Shown: in pieces, positions 53,545-63,493 of the stretch
How positions within the stretch are numbered: the first letter of the stretch is position 1
Layout of the letters: each line of letters starts with the position of its first letter
Origin: Dryas octopetala
Lineage: Eukaryota > Streptophyta > Magnoliopsida > Rosales > Rosaceae
Reading direction: 5' to 3'
NCBI GenBank assembly: GCA_963921425.1
Contig: OY992832.1
Coordinates: 15,288,835-15,352,834, forward strand
DNA: 64,000 bases
Position numbers and translations under genes: made by a program
The notes under the pieces: model-generated
The model's input: only the letters and a program-made list of their open reading frames with translations
Told to the model about the DNA's origin: nothing
Databases searched by the model: none

Positions 53545-56500
53545 GATGAAATCATTAACATCAATTCGGGGAAGTGGCCCAAGATCAATTGATAAGGCAT
53601 CGATCTCAATTGGAGGAACGTCATGTATCTCGACTTGTTGTATGATAACATCATTGTTGTATGGATTAGGTATGGTCGAAGATGAATCCTCTTGATAGGC
53701 CACGTCATCCTGATTTTCTTTTTCTGGAATATCCCATATATTTAGATTCTGAATCATCTGAGCTACTTTCCAACCCACACCCGCCTTAGGGTCATCCAGA
53801 TAACATACTGGTTTTGCCATTGTGGCAAGAATAAATGAATCATTCTCATACCATCGAGTGTTTGTATTCACAGATATTAAGTCGTAATCGAGTTTAATAC
53901 TGTTGTTCCTATTCGGGTCTGTATTAAACCAATCACACTTAAATAACACAACTTGAAAGCGATGCGAGTACAAGACTTGATGTACACTCGTCAGCTTGCC
54001 GTAGAAATCAACCGTGCCAGTGTCCAAGTTCTCTACACAAACCCCGCTATTTTGAGTGCTCAAGATGGCATCTCGTTCTACAGTTAAAAACTTGACTCCA
54101 TTCACATTACATCCGGAAAACGTTTCAACCCATTGAATACCACTCGCCAAACTCATTAACTCCTTGTATAACGGCGAATTATCATCAGTCAGCTTTTCCA
54201 TCTGTTAAAAGACAATGGAATTAATATATTACAAAAAATTTACAAACACATGAACGAACTGATCATTATTGTCAGTAATCACTTACATGTTCCTTAAACC
54301 ATTTAGGAAACAATTCCCGATGCTTTTTCTGTACACGTTCCATGTCCCATCTTGGATAGTCGTGCTTCATTAGTTCCTCATGCTCAATGCGTAAAGAGTC
54401 AACTTCTTCGCAATTGTTGAGTATGAACCAATGAGCCACCTCCATATCGTGTTTCGAGAATTCAACAGCTGATTTAGGGGCTTCGCCAAATGGTCGTGTA
54501 ATTTGAGAAAAGACAGAAAGTGTCTCATTTTTTTCACCGCCGTCGTCGTTGCGTTGGGGGCGATTGAATGACGTCTCAACACTGCTGAGGTACATTGCAC
54601 AGGACGTGATGGATTCATTTGCAATGTATGCCTCTGCTATGGAGCCTTCGGGGCGTGCCCGGTTTCGGACGTACCTTTTGTAATTACCCAACATTCTGCA
54701 AATGTAATTACATAGTGAGAAAAATTTTATGAGTAACATAGAGCTGAACTTGGAGAATAGTAATGAAATAGTTTAGAAATTGTTACCTTTCTATTGGGTA
54801 CATCCACCGATAACTGACCGGCCCAGCAAGAATTGCCTCTTGCGGTAAATGTATCATTAAATGAATCATTATATCAAAAAAGGCCGGTGGAAATATTTGT
54901 TCAAATTTGCATAGGATGTACACAATCTCATCTTTCAATTTTGCCATGTCCGACACGCGCAACGTCTTAGCACAGATATGCTGAAAGAACCTCGACAACC
55001 CAACAATCGGTTCAACCACATCTTCGGGCAAAAACTTTCGAATACCCACCGGAAGCAGACGTTGCAATAAAACATGACAATCATGACTTTTCAAGCCCAA
55101 AATTTTTCCAGAGTCGATTTTCACATTTCGAGAGATATTGGCCGCGTATCCATCTGGAAATTTGACCGATGCAAGAAACTTTAAGAATTCTTTCTTGTCC
55201 ACAGGCTTCATGGTATAAAATGGATGTTTCTTTATCATTTTATCACCCTTCTTCGTTAACCACAAATGTTTCCTGATGCCCATTTCTTGCAAATCTTGTC
55301 GAGCCTTAATTGTGTCCTTTGATTTTCCCTCAATGCCCAAGATTGTCCCCACCAAACTTTCGCACACGTTCTTCTCAATATGCATTACATCGAGATTGTG
55401 CCTGATTTTCAACTTGGACCAATACTCCAACTCGAAGAATATCGACTTGTTTGTCCAATTTAGATGTGCAGGTGACCTTGGCATATTTCGTTCTTTGTTA
55501 GAGGGATGTTTACCAATCCGGCCAAATTCTAAGTTATTCAACTGCCTCAAGATGTCATCACCAGATAATTCTTTAGGTTTCACGCCCATCTCCTTTTTTC
55601 CGTCAAAGGCCTCCTTACTGTGACGCCATTTATGATCCCCCGGCAACCATCTTCGGTGGCCCATATAACATACTTTACCACCATGCCAAGCGAAAGTTAT
55701 ATCTTTATTACAAGTAGGACATGCCATATAACCCTTGGTGCTCCAACCTGATAAATTCCCATAAGCTGGGAAATCATTTATTGTCCACATGACTGCCGCA
55801 CGCAAGGAAAACATTGTTTCGGTGGACTTATCATATGTCGGCACACCATTTTGCCACAATTCTTTCAGCTCATCAATCAATGGCCGCAAATATACATCGA
55901 TCTCCTTGCCAGGGGATTGCGGTCCTGGAATTAATAGCGTCATGATTGTGAATTCTTTTTTCATGCATTTCCAGGGAGGCAAATTATAAGGAACCACGAC
56001 CACTGGCCAAGTGCTGTGAGATGTGCTCATATTTCCGAATGGATTAAATCCATCAGTAGCAAGTCCTAATCTGACATTTCGTGCATCTGCTGCAAAATCC
56101 GGATATATCTTGTCAAATTCTTTCCATGCGCTTCCGTCTGCAGGATGTCTCATCACATCATCCTCAACCCGCTTATCTTTGTGCCACCTCATGTCACTTG
56201 CAGTATGTGTCGACATGTACAATCGTTGCAACCTTGGCTTAAGTGGGAAATAACGCAACACCTTTTGCGGAATCTGTTTCTTTCTCTCTACAGACTTGTT
56301 CTTATATCTCGGTTCATTGCACACAGGGCATTTATCCTTCCCTTGGTGTTCTTTGTAAAACAATACACAATCATTCTTGCATGCATGAATCTTTTCATAT
56401 CCCAAACCGAGATCTTTCAACACCTTATTCGCAAGATAATGGGTTTCAGGTATATGATTGTTCTTTGGAAGCATTCGTTTCAAAATCCCCATCAACTGAT

Positions 56501-57068
56501 CATAACTTCGATTCGAATGTTGATTAAGTACTTTCCAATGCATTAACTCCACAACAGCAGTTAGCACTGAGAACTCTTCACAACCAGAGTACAATTCCCG
56601 CTGAGCTTGTTTCAACAATCTCTCGTACTTATCAAACTCTTCTCTTTGGACTTCGGGCAACCCATCATCTTGATCCATATTATCGCTCTCTGTATCATGC
56701 TGACTGACTTCGTGATCTAGCGATGCATATGGATAAGCATCGTTTATTATGCCCATCACTTGGTCATTATCATCAGCAACAGATTCAGTAGGCTGCAGAA
56801 TTGTTCGGGTCTCCGAGGACGTCGAAGCATAAACTCTCGGTTCACCATGATAATACCATGTCGTGTAGTTGTGTGACATCCCAAATCTCACCAAATGAAT
56901 TCTGACTTCACGCACTGTCTTCCATAAAGAGTTGTTACAATTCCGGCACGGACACCTTATATTATTCTGAGCATTGACATGTTCCTGTGCAACTTGGATA
57001 AATGACTCGATCCCATACAAATATTCATCACTAACACGATTCGTATTACGTATCCACTGTCGGTCCAT
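53395..57068 (-). CDS. CACTA-C TNP2-type transposase, apparently intact
   Basis: Exons 57068-54787, 54695-54287 and 54201-53395 join in frame (2282+409+807 nt) to 1,165 aa. I chose the ATG that begins MDRQWIRNTNRVS; in-frame ATGs at 57,083 and possibly 57,095 lie just upstream. Domains: transposase-associated domain with CPCRNC (about residues 1-75), Transposase_21 core (KCPVC zinc motif, LPPWKCMKKEFTIMTLLIPG, WTINDFPAYGNLSG, ACPTCNKD), DUF4218-like (FPPAFFDIMIHLMIHLPQEA, SYRWMYPIER, RNRARPEGSIAEAYIANE) and DUF4216-like last exon (STQNSGVCVENL, VCYLDDPKAGVGWKV). The C-terminus is a long run of Asp/Glu. No stops or frameshifts were seen. Confidence 0.88.
53420..53545. repeat. (CAT)n-type repeat coding for the acidic tail of the CACTA-C transposase
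   Basis: Trinucleotide ATC/TTC runs coding for poly-Asp and Asp/Glu on the minus strand. Prone to length change. Confidence 0.85.
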
Positions 57069-57160
57069 GATGCCTGTTTCCATATTACACGACAATTAGA
57101 AAACGATGCGTCACCATTCTTCGTCTCCTTATGCCTCCGGTAAGGGCCCTATCCCATTCG

Positions 57161-57381
57161 AGAATGCACATATGTGTCGTGGTTGTTGGCTCACACGACG
57201 TGGTTTTGATCTGAGAAAATTTCGGCAGCATCTCCCTATGGTTCTCCAAGTGCACGACGTAGATATTTAAAACAAATATCTAGTATGCACTCGAAGAACA
57301 CATAAGGAGATGTTGCCGAAATTTTCTCAGATCAAAACCACGTCACATGAACCGCTAACCACAACACATAATTGTGCACTC
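57161..57381. repeat. Long inverted repeat (about 105-bp arms) just upstream of the CACTA-C transposase
   Basis: Left arm 57,161-57,268 and right arm 57,274-57,381 are inverse copies. For example ACGTGGTTTTGATCTGAGAA at about 57,198 recurs inverted at about 57,326-57,345, with a centre near TAGATATTTAAAACAAATAT. A few mismatches are present. Transcribed into the leader it would form a strong hairpin. Confidence 0.8.
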
Positions 57382-58289
57382 CCAAACTGTCCATGGGTAA
57401 TTTGGACAATTCAAGAATCATATTGGAGCGCAGTCACGCCAAGCGTCCATGCGCGCCCCAATAGACTCTCGAACGGGTCTAAGGTATCGATTGAAATTTA
57501 GTGTACAAAGTTATCCACTGATAACTTCGCACGACTAGTTAAATGTACAAAGTTATCGATTGATAACTTCGCACAAGCGCTTCGTGCCACATGACCTCAC
57601 CCAGTACTCGAGGAGTGCTGGACTACGTCATCGAAAATTTTGCAATTAAAACTAAACTAAATGTAACATACAAACTAAATTATAATTAATTTAACAATAT
57701 ACATATAAGCATACAAACAAACTATTAAATTTTAGCATACAAAAACATACAAATTAATTAATGAATTTTATAATTAATTTTAACATACAAACTAATTCAC
57801 TCAAAAATTTAATACAATTATATATGAAACATTAAATACTAAATCATACAAAAACTTAACTAAAAGATAGATTAAACACATACCTCACCAAAAATGCAAT
57901 TATCCTTCACAACAAATGCAACAATATCCTTCCTTCACCAAAAAAATAAATCATTGTCAAATATGGGCCCAACATCAATCTAAATTCAGATTTCACAACC
58001 AAACCACTAAATTAAAAAAACCCACAACATTAACTAATTACCACTAAAATCAGAAATTTCACAATCAATTTATGCAAAATCCACAACAAGTACAAAATCC
58101 ACAATATTAGAAAATATAAAAAACAGAAAATACCATAAAAAACAGAAAATACCAAAAAAACCAGAAAATACCATAAAAAACAGAAAATACCAATAAAAAA
58201 CAGAAAATACCCGAAAATACCATAAATTCAAAAAAAAAAAAAAAAAACCAAATTCAGAAAATACCTTGAGCTTGAGCTGCTTTCGGCTT
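57382..58289. other. CACTA-C non-coding region upstream of the transposase
   Basis: No gene. GTACAAAGTTATC...TGATAACTTCGCAC occurs twice (about 57,505 and 57,545), each a small palindrome. The rest is AT-rich, with an A-rich repeat of AAAACAGAAAATACC at 58,110-58,215. Confidence 0.5.
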
Positions 58290-58735
58290 CGAGGGGGGGG
58301 GGGTTTTCGGGTGGAGGGTGGGTTTCGGGGGAGGGTGGGTTTCGGGTGGGGGGTGGGTTTCGGCGGGGGGGGGGGGGGGGGGATGGGTTTCGGTGGAGGG
58401 TGGGTTTCGGGGGAGGGTGGGTTTCGGGTGGGGGGTGGGTTTCGGCGGGGGTGGGTATTTTCGGGGGTGGGTTTCGGCGAGGGTGGATGGGTTTTCGCGG
58501 CGGGGGTGGGTCTCCGATGGGGGGGGTGGGTTTCGGTAGGAGGGGTGGGTTTTCGGGGGTGGGTTGCCGATGGGGGGGGGGCGGTTTTGGGTTTCGGGGA
58601 AGGAGGGAGGAGGAGGAGGAGGAGGAGGGAGGAGGTGGAGGGAGGAGGAGGGAGGAGGGAGGAGGAAGGAGGAGGCGCTGCGAGGCGAGGGTGAGGGACT
58701 GCGGCGCGAGGGTGAGGTGAGGGATCGAGTGAGCT
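58290..58735. repeat. G-rich minisatellite (GGGTGGGTTTCGG-type) in CACTA-C
   Basis: Irregular repeats of GGGTTTCGGGGGAGGGTG, then GGAGGAGGA-type units. Many G-runs of 3-14 on the plus strand, C-runs on the transcribed minus strand. The long open frames on both strands here are repeat artefacts. Confidence 0.85.
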
Positions 58736-58773
58736 GACTGAAGTGAACCCAGAAATGGGTATAAATTTAAAGA

Positions 58774-59095
58774 CTTTGGGCGACGAACATGAATTCGTCG
58801 CCCAAAGTGACTTTAGGCGAGGAATTAACAAGTTCGTCGCCCAAAGTCACTTTGGGCGACGAATTTATGTTCGTCGCCCCAAGTATATTAAAGCGACGAA
58901 AATAAATTCGTCGCCCAAAGTGACTTTGGGCGACGAACTTGTTAATTCCTCGCCTAAAGTCACTTTGAGCGACGAATTCATGTTCGTCGCCCAAAGTCGT
59001 TGACTTTAGGGCGCCGTTTTATCCCGCCATAATTTCAGACTTTGGGCGACGCACTGTTCGTCGCCTAAAGTTATATTTCGTCGCCCAAAGTTGAA
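58774..59095. repeat. Right subterminal repeat cluster of CACTA-C, inner part
   Basis: At least ten copies of TTTGGGCGACGAA or its inverse. 58,767-59,003 as a whole is close to a palindrome, so the open frames on the two strands have nearly the same protein. Confidence 0.85.
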
Positions 59096-59113
59096 TTTTT
59101 TTATGAACCATAG

Positions 59114-60290
59114 TCGTTCATACGTTCGAGCTCCAATACCAAACTTCTAGATCTCCAATTGACCTAATATTTTAGAGGAATGATCTTTGAGTGACAAACT
59201 AATAAATGAACGGTTCAGATCGTTAAAAACACAATCGACATATAAGGTTCTACATATAAATCAGTGATTTTTGCATTTGAAGACTAAAATTATATCAACT
59301 CTTTCGTTAAAACCTTGTAGCTTCAATAATTGTGAAGACCACAACGTGATTATCACAATCAGAGCCATTCTTCATATATGTTCACACTCAAAGATCAACC
59401 CTGCAAAAAATCGGCTCAATCGGAGTTCATCTACTCGTTCGATTATTATTATAAGAATCAAGATCGTTCATACATCCTAAATGCTAAACCTAACTTCTAC
59501 ATCTCCAATTGAGTTAATTTTTTGCATGGATGATCTTTGAGTGAGGCACTAAGGAATGATCGGTTCGGATCGTTAAAAACACAATACAAAAGTGATCTTC
59601 TACATACAAATACACTTAAAGAGTATAATTATATTAACTTTTGGGTAGAAATTTTGGTGATTCAACAATTTGTGAAGACTACAATGTGATTTTAAAGATC
59701 GGAACCGTTCATTCTATTCGTTTATACTGGAAGATCATCCCTGCGAAAAATCGGCTAAATCGGAATTCATCTCATACTTCGATTCGTATTACAAAATTTA
59801 CAATCGTTCATAAGTTCAACCACCGTTACCTAACTTTTACATCTCCGATTGAGCTAATTTTTTGCATAGATGATCCTTAAGTGAGGCACTAAGGAATGAT
59901 CGGTTCGGATCGTTAAAAACACAATACAAAAGTGATCTTCTACATACAAATACACTTGAAGAGTATAATTATATTAACTTTTGGGTAGAAATTTTGGTGA
60001 TTCAACAATTTGTGAAGACTACAATGTGATTTCAACGATCGGAACCGTTCATTCTATTCGTTTATACTGGAAGATCATCCCTGCAAAAAATCGGCTAAAT
60101 CGGAATTCATTTTATACTTCGATTCGTATTAGAAAATTTACAATCGTTCATAAGTTCAACCACCGTTACCTAACTTCTACATCTCCGATTGAGCTAATTT
60201 TTTGCATGGATGATCCTTAAGTGGGGAATTAAAAAATGAATGGTTATGATCTTTGGAAATACAATCGTATAGTATGCTATTACATATATA
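59114..60290. repeat. 340-bp tandem repeat, about 3.4 units, in CACTA-C
   Basis: Units begin at TCGTTCATA at 59,114, 59,464, 59,804 and 60,144 (periods 350, 340, 340). The last is partial. Units 2 and 3 differ by only a few bases; unit 1 is much more diverged. No coding function is seen. Confidence 0.9.
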
Positions 60291-60309
60291 AAATTGTAAA
60301 CAAAAAAAT

Positions 60310-60870
60310 ATTCTTACTTTGGGCGAGGAACTACAAATTTCGTCGCCCAAAGTGATCTTGGGCGAGGAACCTAAAATTTCGTCGCCCAAACTAACTTTAG
60401 GCGACGAATTGTGAGATTCCTCGCCCAAACCATTATTACAAAACAGGATGATCCTTTGGGTGACGAACATATTCCTCGCCCAAACATAGTTTGGGCGACG
60501 AACATAATTTCGTCACCCAAAGTGTCTTTGGGCGACGAAATGTATATTCCTCGCCCAAACATAGTTTGGGCGAGGAAATATTTTGTCACCCAAAGTAAGT
60601 TTGGGCGACAAATTTTCTTGTTCCTCGCCCAAAGGCACTTTGGGCGACGAACATATATATTCCTCGCCCAATGTATTTCCCAATTAATTGTTTGTTGTTA
60701 ATGTTTAGGCGACGAAATGGGTTCGTCGCCCAAAGTTACTTTGGGCGAGGAACTTGTTGTTCGTCGCCCAAAACTTTATGATTTTGAGCGACAAATTTTC
60801 TTGTTCGTCGCCCTAAATTTCTTTGGGCGACGAATATATGTTCGTCGCCCAAAGTTTGGTCGCCCAAATA
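60310..60870. repeat. Right subterminal repeat cluster of CACTA-C, outer part
   Basis: About twenty copies of the TTCGTCGCCCAAAG motif in both orientations. Many copies read TTCCTCGCCCAAA, a single-base variant, so two sub-motifs alternate. Confidence 0.85.
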
Positions 60871-60886
60871 TATTTTTCTTGTAGTG

Positions 60887-62449
60887 GGAGTAGCTTTCAT
60901 TTCCTCAACACAATCACATGCAATGTACGTATATATTTTGAGTAAAGACTATTAATCACAATGAATTTGAGAAGAAGGAAAACTAGAAGAGAGTTGTTGC
61001 GAGAATAAATGTACATATAATAGTGTATATAGAAATTCTTTTTTGTTCAATCATGCCAGTTCTGTTGTTGGTCTTTTTTTTTTTTTTTTCTGAAAAACAA
61101 AAAATCTATATCTTTTATCCTTGTTTATAAATGGTAGATCTTTATGCCTGCTTAAAATTTAGAGTCACTTATTATTGCATGATCTCATGCAAAAACTACA
61201 CTCCACATTAAAGGTCTATCAATTATAAAGAGTACTTTTAATAGTAGACCAGCTCCATATTGTAGTTGGCTAATTGAAGATCGGCTTTGCATTCACCCTT
61301 TAGAACATCATCTTTGTTCCATGTACTTTGTCATTGTTGTGTATCTATGTACTCTATGAAGTGTGTTTTCCTGATATATAGTTGACTAACTTTCAAAATA
61401 TTATATATATTTTCATACTTTTAGGATTTTTCATACATTTACGTAGAGAGACCAATTGATATGTTTGCAGTGACTATGGTAAAGAATGTATTATGAGCTC
61501 CTTTTTCTTTTTTCTTAAATATGTTAATAACACAATCATTTCTGAACTGAGCATATATCTAATATGTGCTAGTTACCACACTTCTTATTATAGATGTTTC
61601 TTCTCTAAAGATGAAAAGGTACCAAATTATTCTGCAAAATTGGCTATGAAACTATTGTTGTCAATGCTTGACTTATAATTGAAAATGTAAGTGAAGCTTT
61701 GGTTGTTACTATTTGGCAGTAACAACTTGTTATTGTTACTGTTTGATAGTAACAACATTTTATTGTGATTTTTATATATGTTCTTGTAGATTATGAAATT
61801 AATCTCAATTATTTTGATTTTTTTATGTTGAATAGTTGAAGGTGTAAGGCTTGTTGTCAATTTTTGACTTAGAATTGAAAATGTAAGTAAGGCTCTAGTT
61901 GTTACTATTTATCAGTAATAACCTGTTATTGCTATTGCTTGACAGTATTAACCTTTTACTATGATTTTTATGTTCTTAGGGTATGAAATCTCACTTATTT
62001 TGATTTTTTCATACTAAGTAGTTGAATATGTAAGATTTTCTGTCAATTATTTACTTAAAATTGAAAATGTAAGTGAGGCTCTAGTTGTTACTGTTTGTCA
62101 ATAAGAACTTGTTATTGTTATTGTTACTGTTTAACAGTAACAAACTTTTACTATGATTTTTATGTTCCTGCAATATGGTATGAAATCTCATTAAGTTTGA
62201 GAAATCTGAATGGAAATGTGTTAGGTTGGTTTACCTATTTAGTTTGGTTTAGGAGAAAATGATGAATAAAAAAATATTAAGAAAGAAACTTTCAGATTGT
62301 GGAGTTGAGGAAGCAAAAGCCTCAAGTCAGTAACAATATGTTATTGTTATTGTTTGACAGTGGCAACTTATTTGATGTATCATGTATATAATTTTTGCAT
62401 GCACTGTGCACACATGCTTTGAATTTTTTGGGATAATTGATGTAGTTAG
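60887..62449. other. Right part of the composite insertion, AT-rich
   Basis: Intron-like AT-rich DNA; includes the tandem repeats at 61,660-62,200. No recognisable gene. Confidence 0.35.
61660..62200. repeat. About 190-bp tandem repeat, three units
   Basis: The segment ATTGAAAATGTAAG recurs at about 61,678, 61,873 and 62,060. Each unit also has GTTGTTACT...CAGTAACAAC-like small palindromes and TATGATTTTTATGTTC. Moderately diverged. Confidence 0.75.
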
Positions 62450-62681
62450 TGGCACAAAGAAGCAGCATGTGGCCAATGATTATGCAAAACGACTTTCAAT
62501 AGGTTACAAAGAGGTATAACTTGATCGCTCTTGATATTCTCAGTAGTTTCTTTACTTTCTCATAATGAAATGTTTTCCTTTCAATTGTCTCTTGCAGTCT
62601 GAGAAGATTGTTTGTTGCAGAATCACTTGCTTGCATGACAGAGTCAAGATCCAAAGCTGGTTGCAAGAGTATAATAACTAA
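62450..62681 (+). pseudogene. Two small spliced exons of an unrecognised gene (captured fragment)
   Basis: Exon 62,450-62,513 (acceptor TTAG, donor GAG followed by GTATAA) encodes GTKKQHVANDYAKRLSIGYK. Exon 62,598-62,681 (acceptor CTCTTGCAG) continues in phase with SEKIVCCRITCLHDRVKIQS and WLQEYNN then stop. Clean splice sites and a conserved-looking frame suggest a real gene's 3' end. I do not recognise the family. Confidence 0.4.
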
Positions 62682-62919
62682 GTTTCAACAGGCAAAATAA
62701 ATTACCTTTTAGCCTACACTTTTGGGCTGTTTCACTTCACCGCTATATTCAATCAATTATTTCGTATAACAAGTTTCAAGTTAGATCTGGAAGTTTCAAG
62801 TTATTGTGATTTTGTTTTATTTTGTTGTCATTGTGTTATAGGTTTATAATTCATTTGGTTGTTTATGCTTTCACAAGGATTGTATTAGGTTTAAATTATA
62901 TCCTCTAATGTATTTTTAT

Positions 62920-63190
62920 TGCTATTGTTAGATGATTGTTACTGTCGGACAATAGCAATATGTGATTGTTATGCTGGGCAGTAGCAATAGGTGACTGTTA
63001 CTTTTCGATAGCAAAGATTGTATTAGGTTTAAATTATATTCTCTAATTTATTTTTATTGTTATTGTTACTTGATTGCCATTGTCTGACAGTAGCAATAGA
63101 TGATTGTTACTGTTGGGCAATAGCAATAGGTAATTGTTACTACCGGATAGTAACAATAGGTGATTGTTATTTTCGATAGTAACAATTATA
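62920..63190. repeat. Short imperfect repeats of GATTGTTACTGT/AGTAGCAATAG
   Basis: Six or more copies of a roughly 30-bp unit with inverse halves (GTTACTGTYGGACAATAGCAAT). Confidence 0.6.
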
Positions 63191-63358
63191 TTTACTAATA
63201 AATGCAAAAGATTATGGACATCTTGATTTTTTGTGTTTTATGTTGGTTATTATTTAATATGTTTATAAAATAAAAAATACCTAAATTATGATTTTTTTTG
63301 GATAATTTATGTACTAAATGGCACTAAAATAAAGAAAAAAAATTGCATTTTAAAAATA

Positions 63359-63445
63359 CTGTAGCGCGCTACAGTAACGCCGTTACTGTAGTAACGGTTT
63401 TTTTTTAAAGTGGGCCGCTACAGTAGTTCACTGTAGCGGTTGGGC
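63359..63445. repeat. GC-rich compound palindrome near the right end of the composite insertion
   Basis: CTGTAGCGCGCTACAG (perfect 16-bp palindrome), then AACGCCGTTACTGTAGTAACG and CCGCTACAGT...ACTGTAGCGG as an inverted pair. It stands out from AT-rich surroundings and is close to the inferred terminus at 63,493. Confidence 0.75.
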
Positions 63446-63493
63446 CGGATGAATAGTAAATTTTTAAAAATAGACTTTAAAAAAAAAAAACCC

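Larger units (their letters stand above)
51089..60886 (-). mobile_element. CACTA-C: apparently complete CACTA transposon
   Basis: Left end CACTACAAGAAAAAAGGG and right inverse end TTTTTCTTGTAGTG, flanked by TSD GGA (51,086-51,088 and 60,887-60,889). 9,798 bp. Subterminal regions are dense in TTCGTCGCCCAAAG and its inverse. It encodes a TNP2-type transposase (53,395-57,068) and a TNPA-like second protein (51,495-53,285), both on the minus strand and with clean splice sites. It is the best candidate for an autonomous element in the window. Confidence 0.95.
50459..63493. mobile_element. Composite insertion upstream of TNL2, possible Pack-type/Mutator-like element carrying CACTA-C
   Basis: Relative to TNL1 upstream DNA, 13,035 bp are inserted here, flanked by the 9-bp direct repeat TTTATCTTT (50,450-50,458 and 63,494-63,502). 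A 9-bp TSD fits Mutator-like elements. The ends share an imperfect inverted similarity of roughly 25 of 39 positions by eye (left from 50,471, right inverted from about 63,478), too weak to be certain. Without CACTA-C it would be about 3.2 kb, containing GC-richer gene-like sequence at 50,560-50,880 and small exons at 62,450-62,681. Confidence 0.5.

Noticed and set aside
58070-58831. Pro-rich (minus) and Gly-rich (plus) proteins of 120-250 residues
   Set aside because: They span a G-rich minisatellite and A-runs inside CACTA-C and are open only because of composition.
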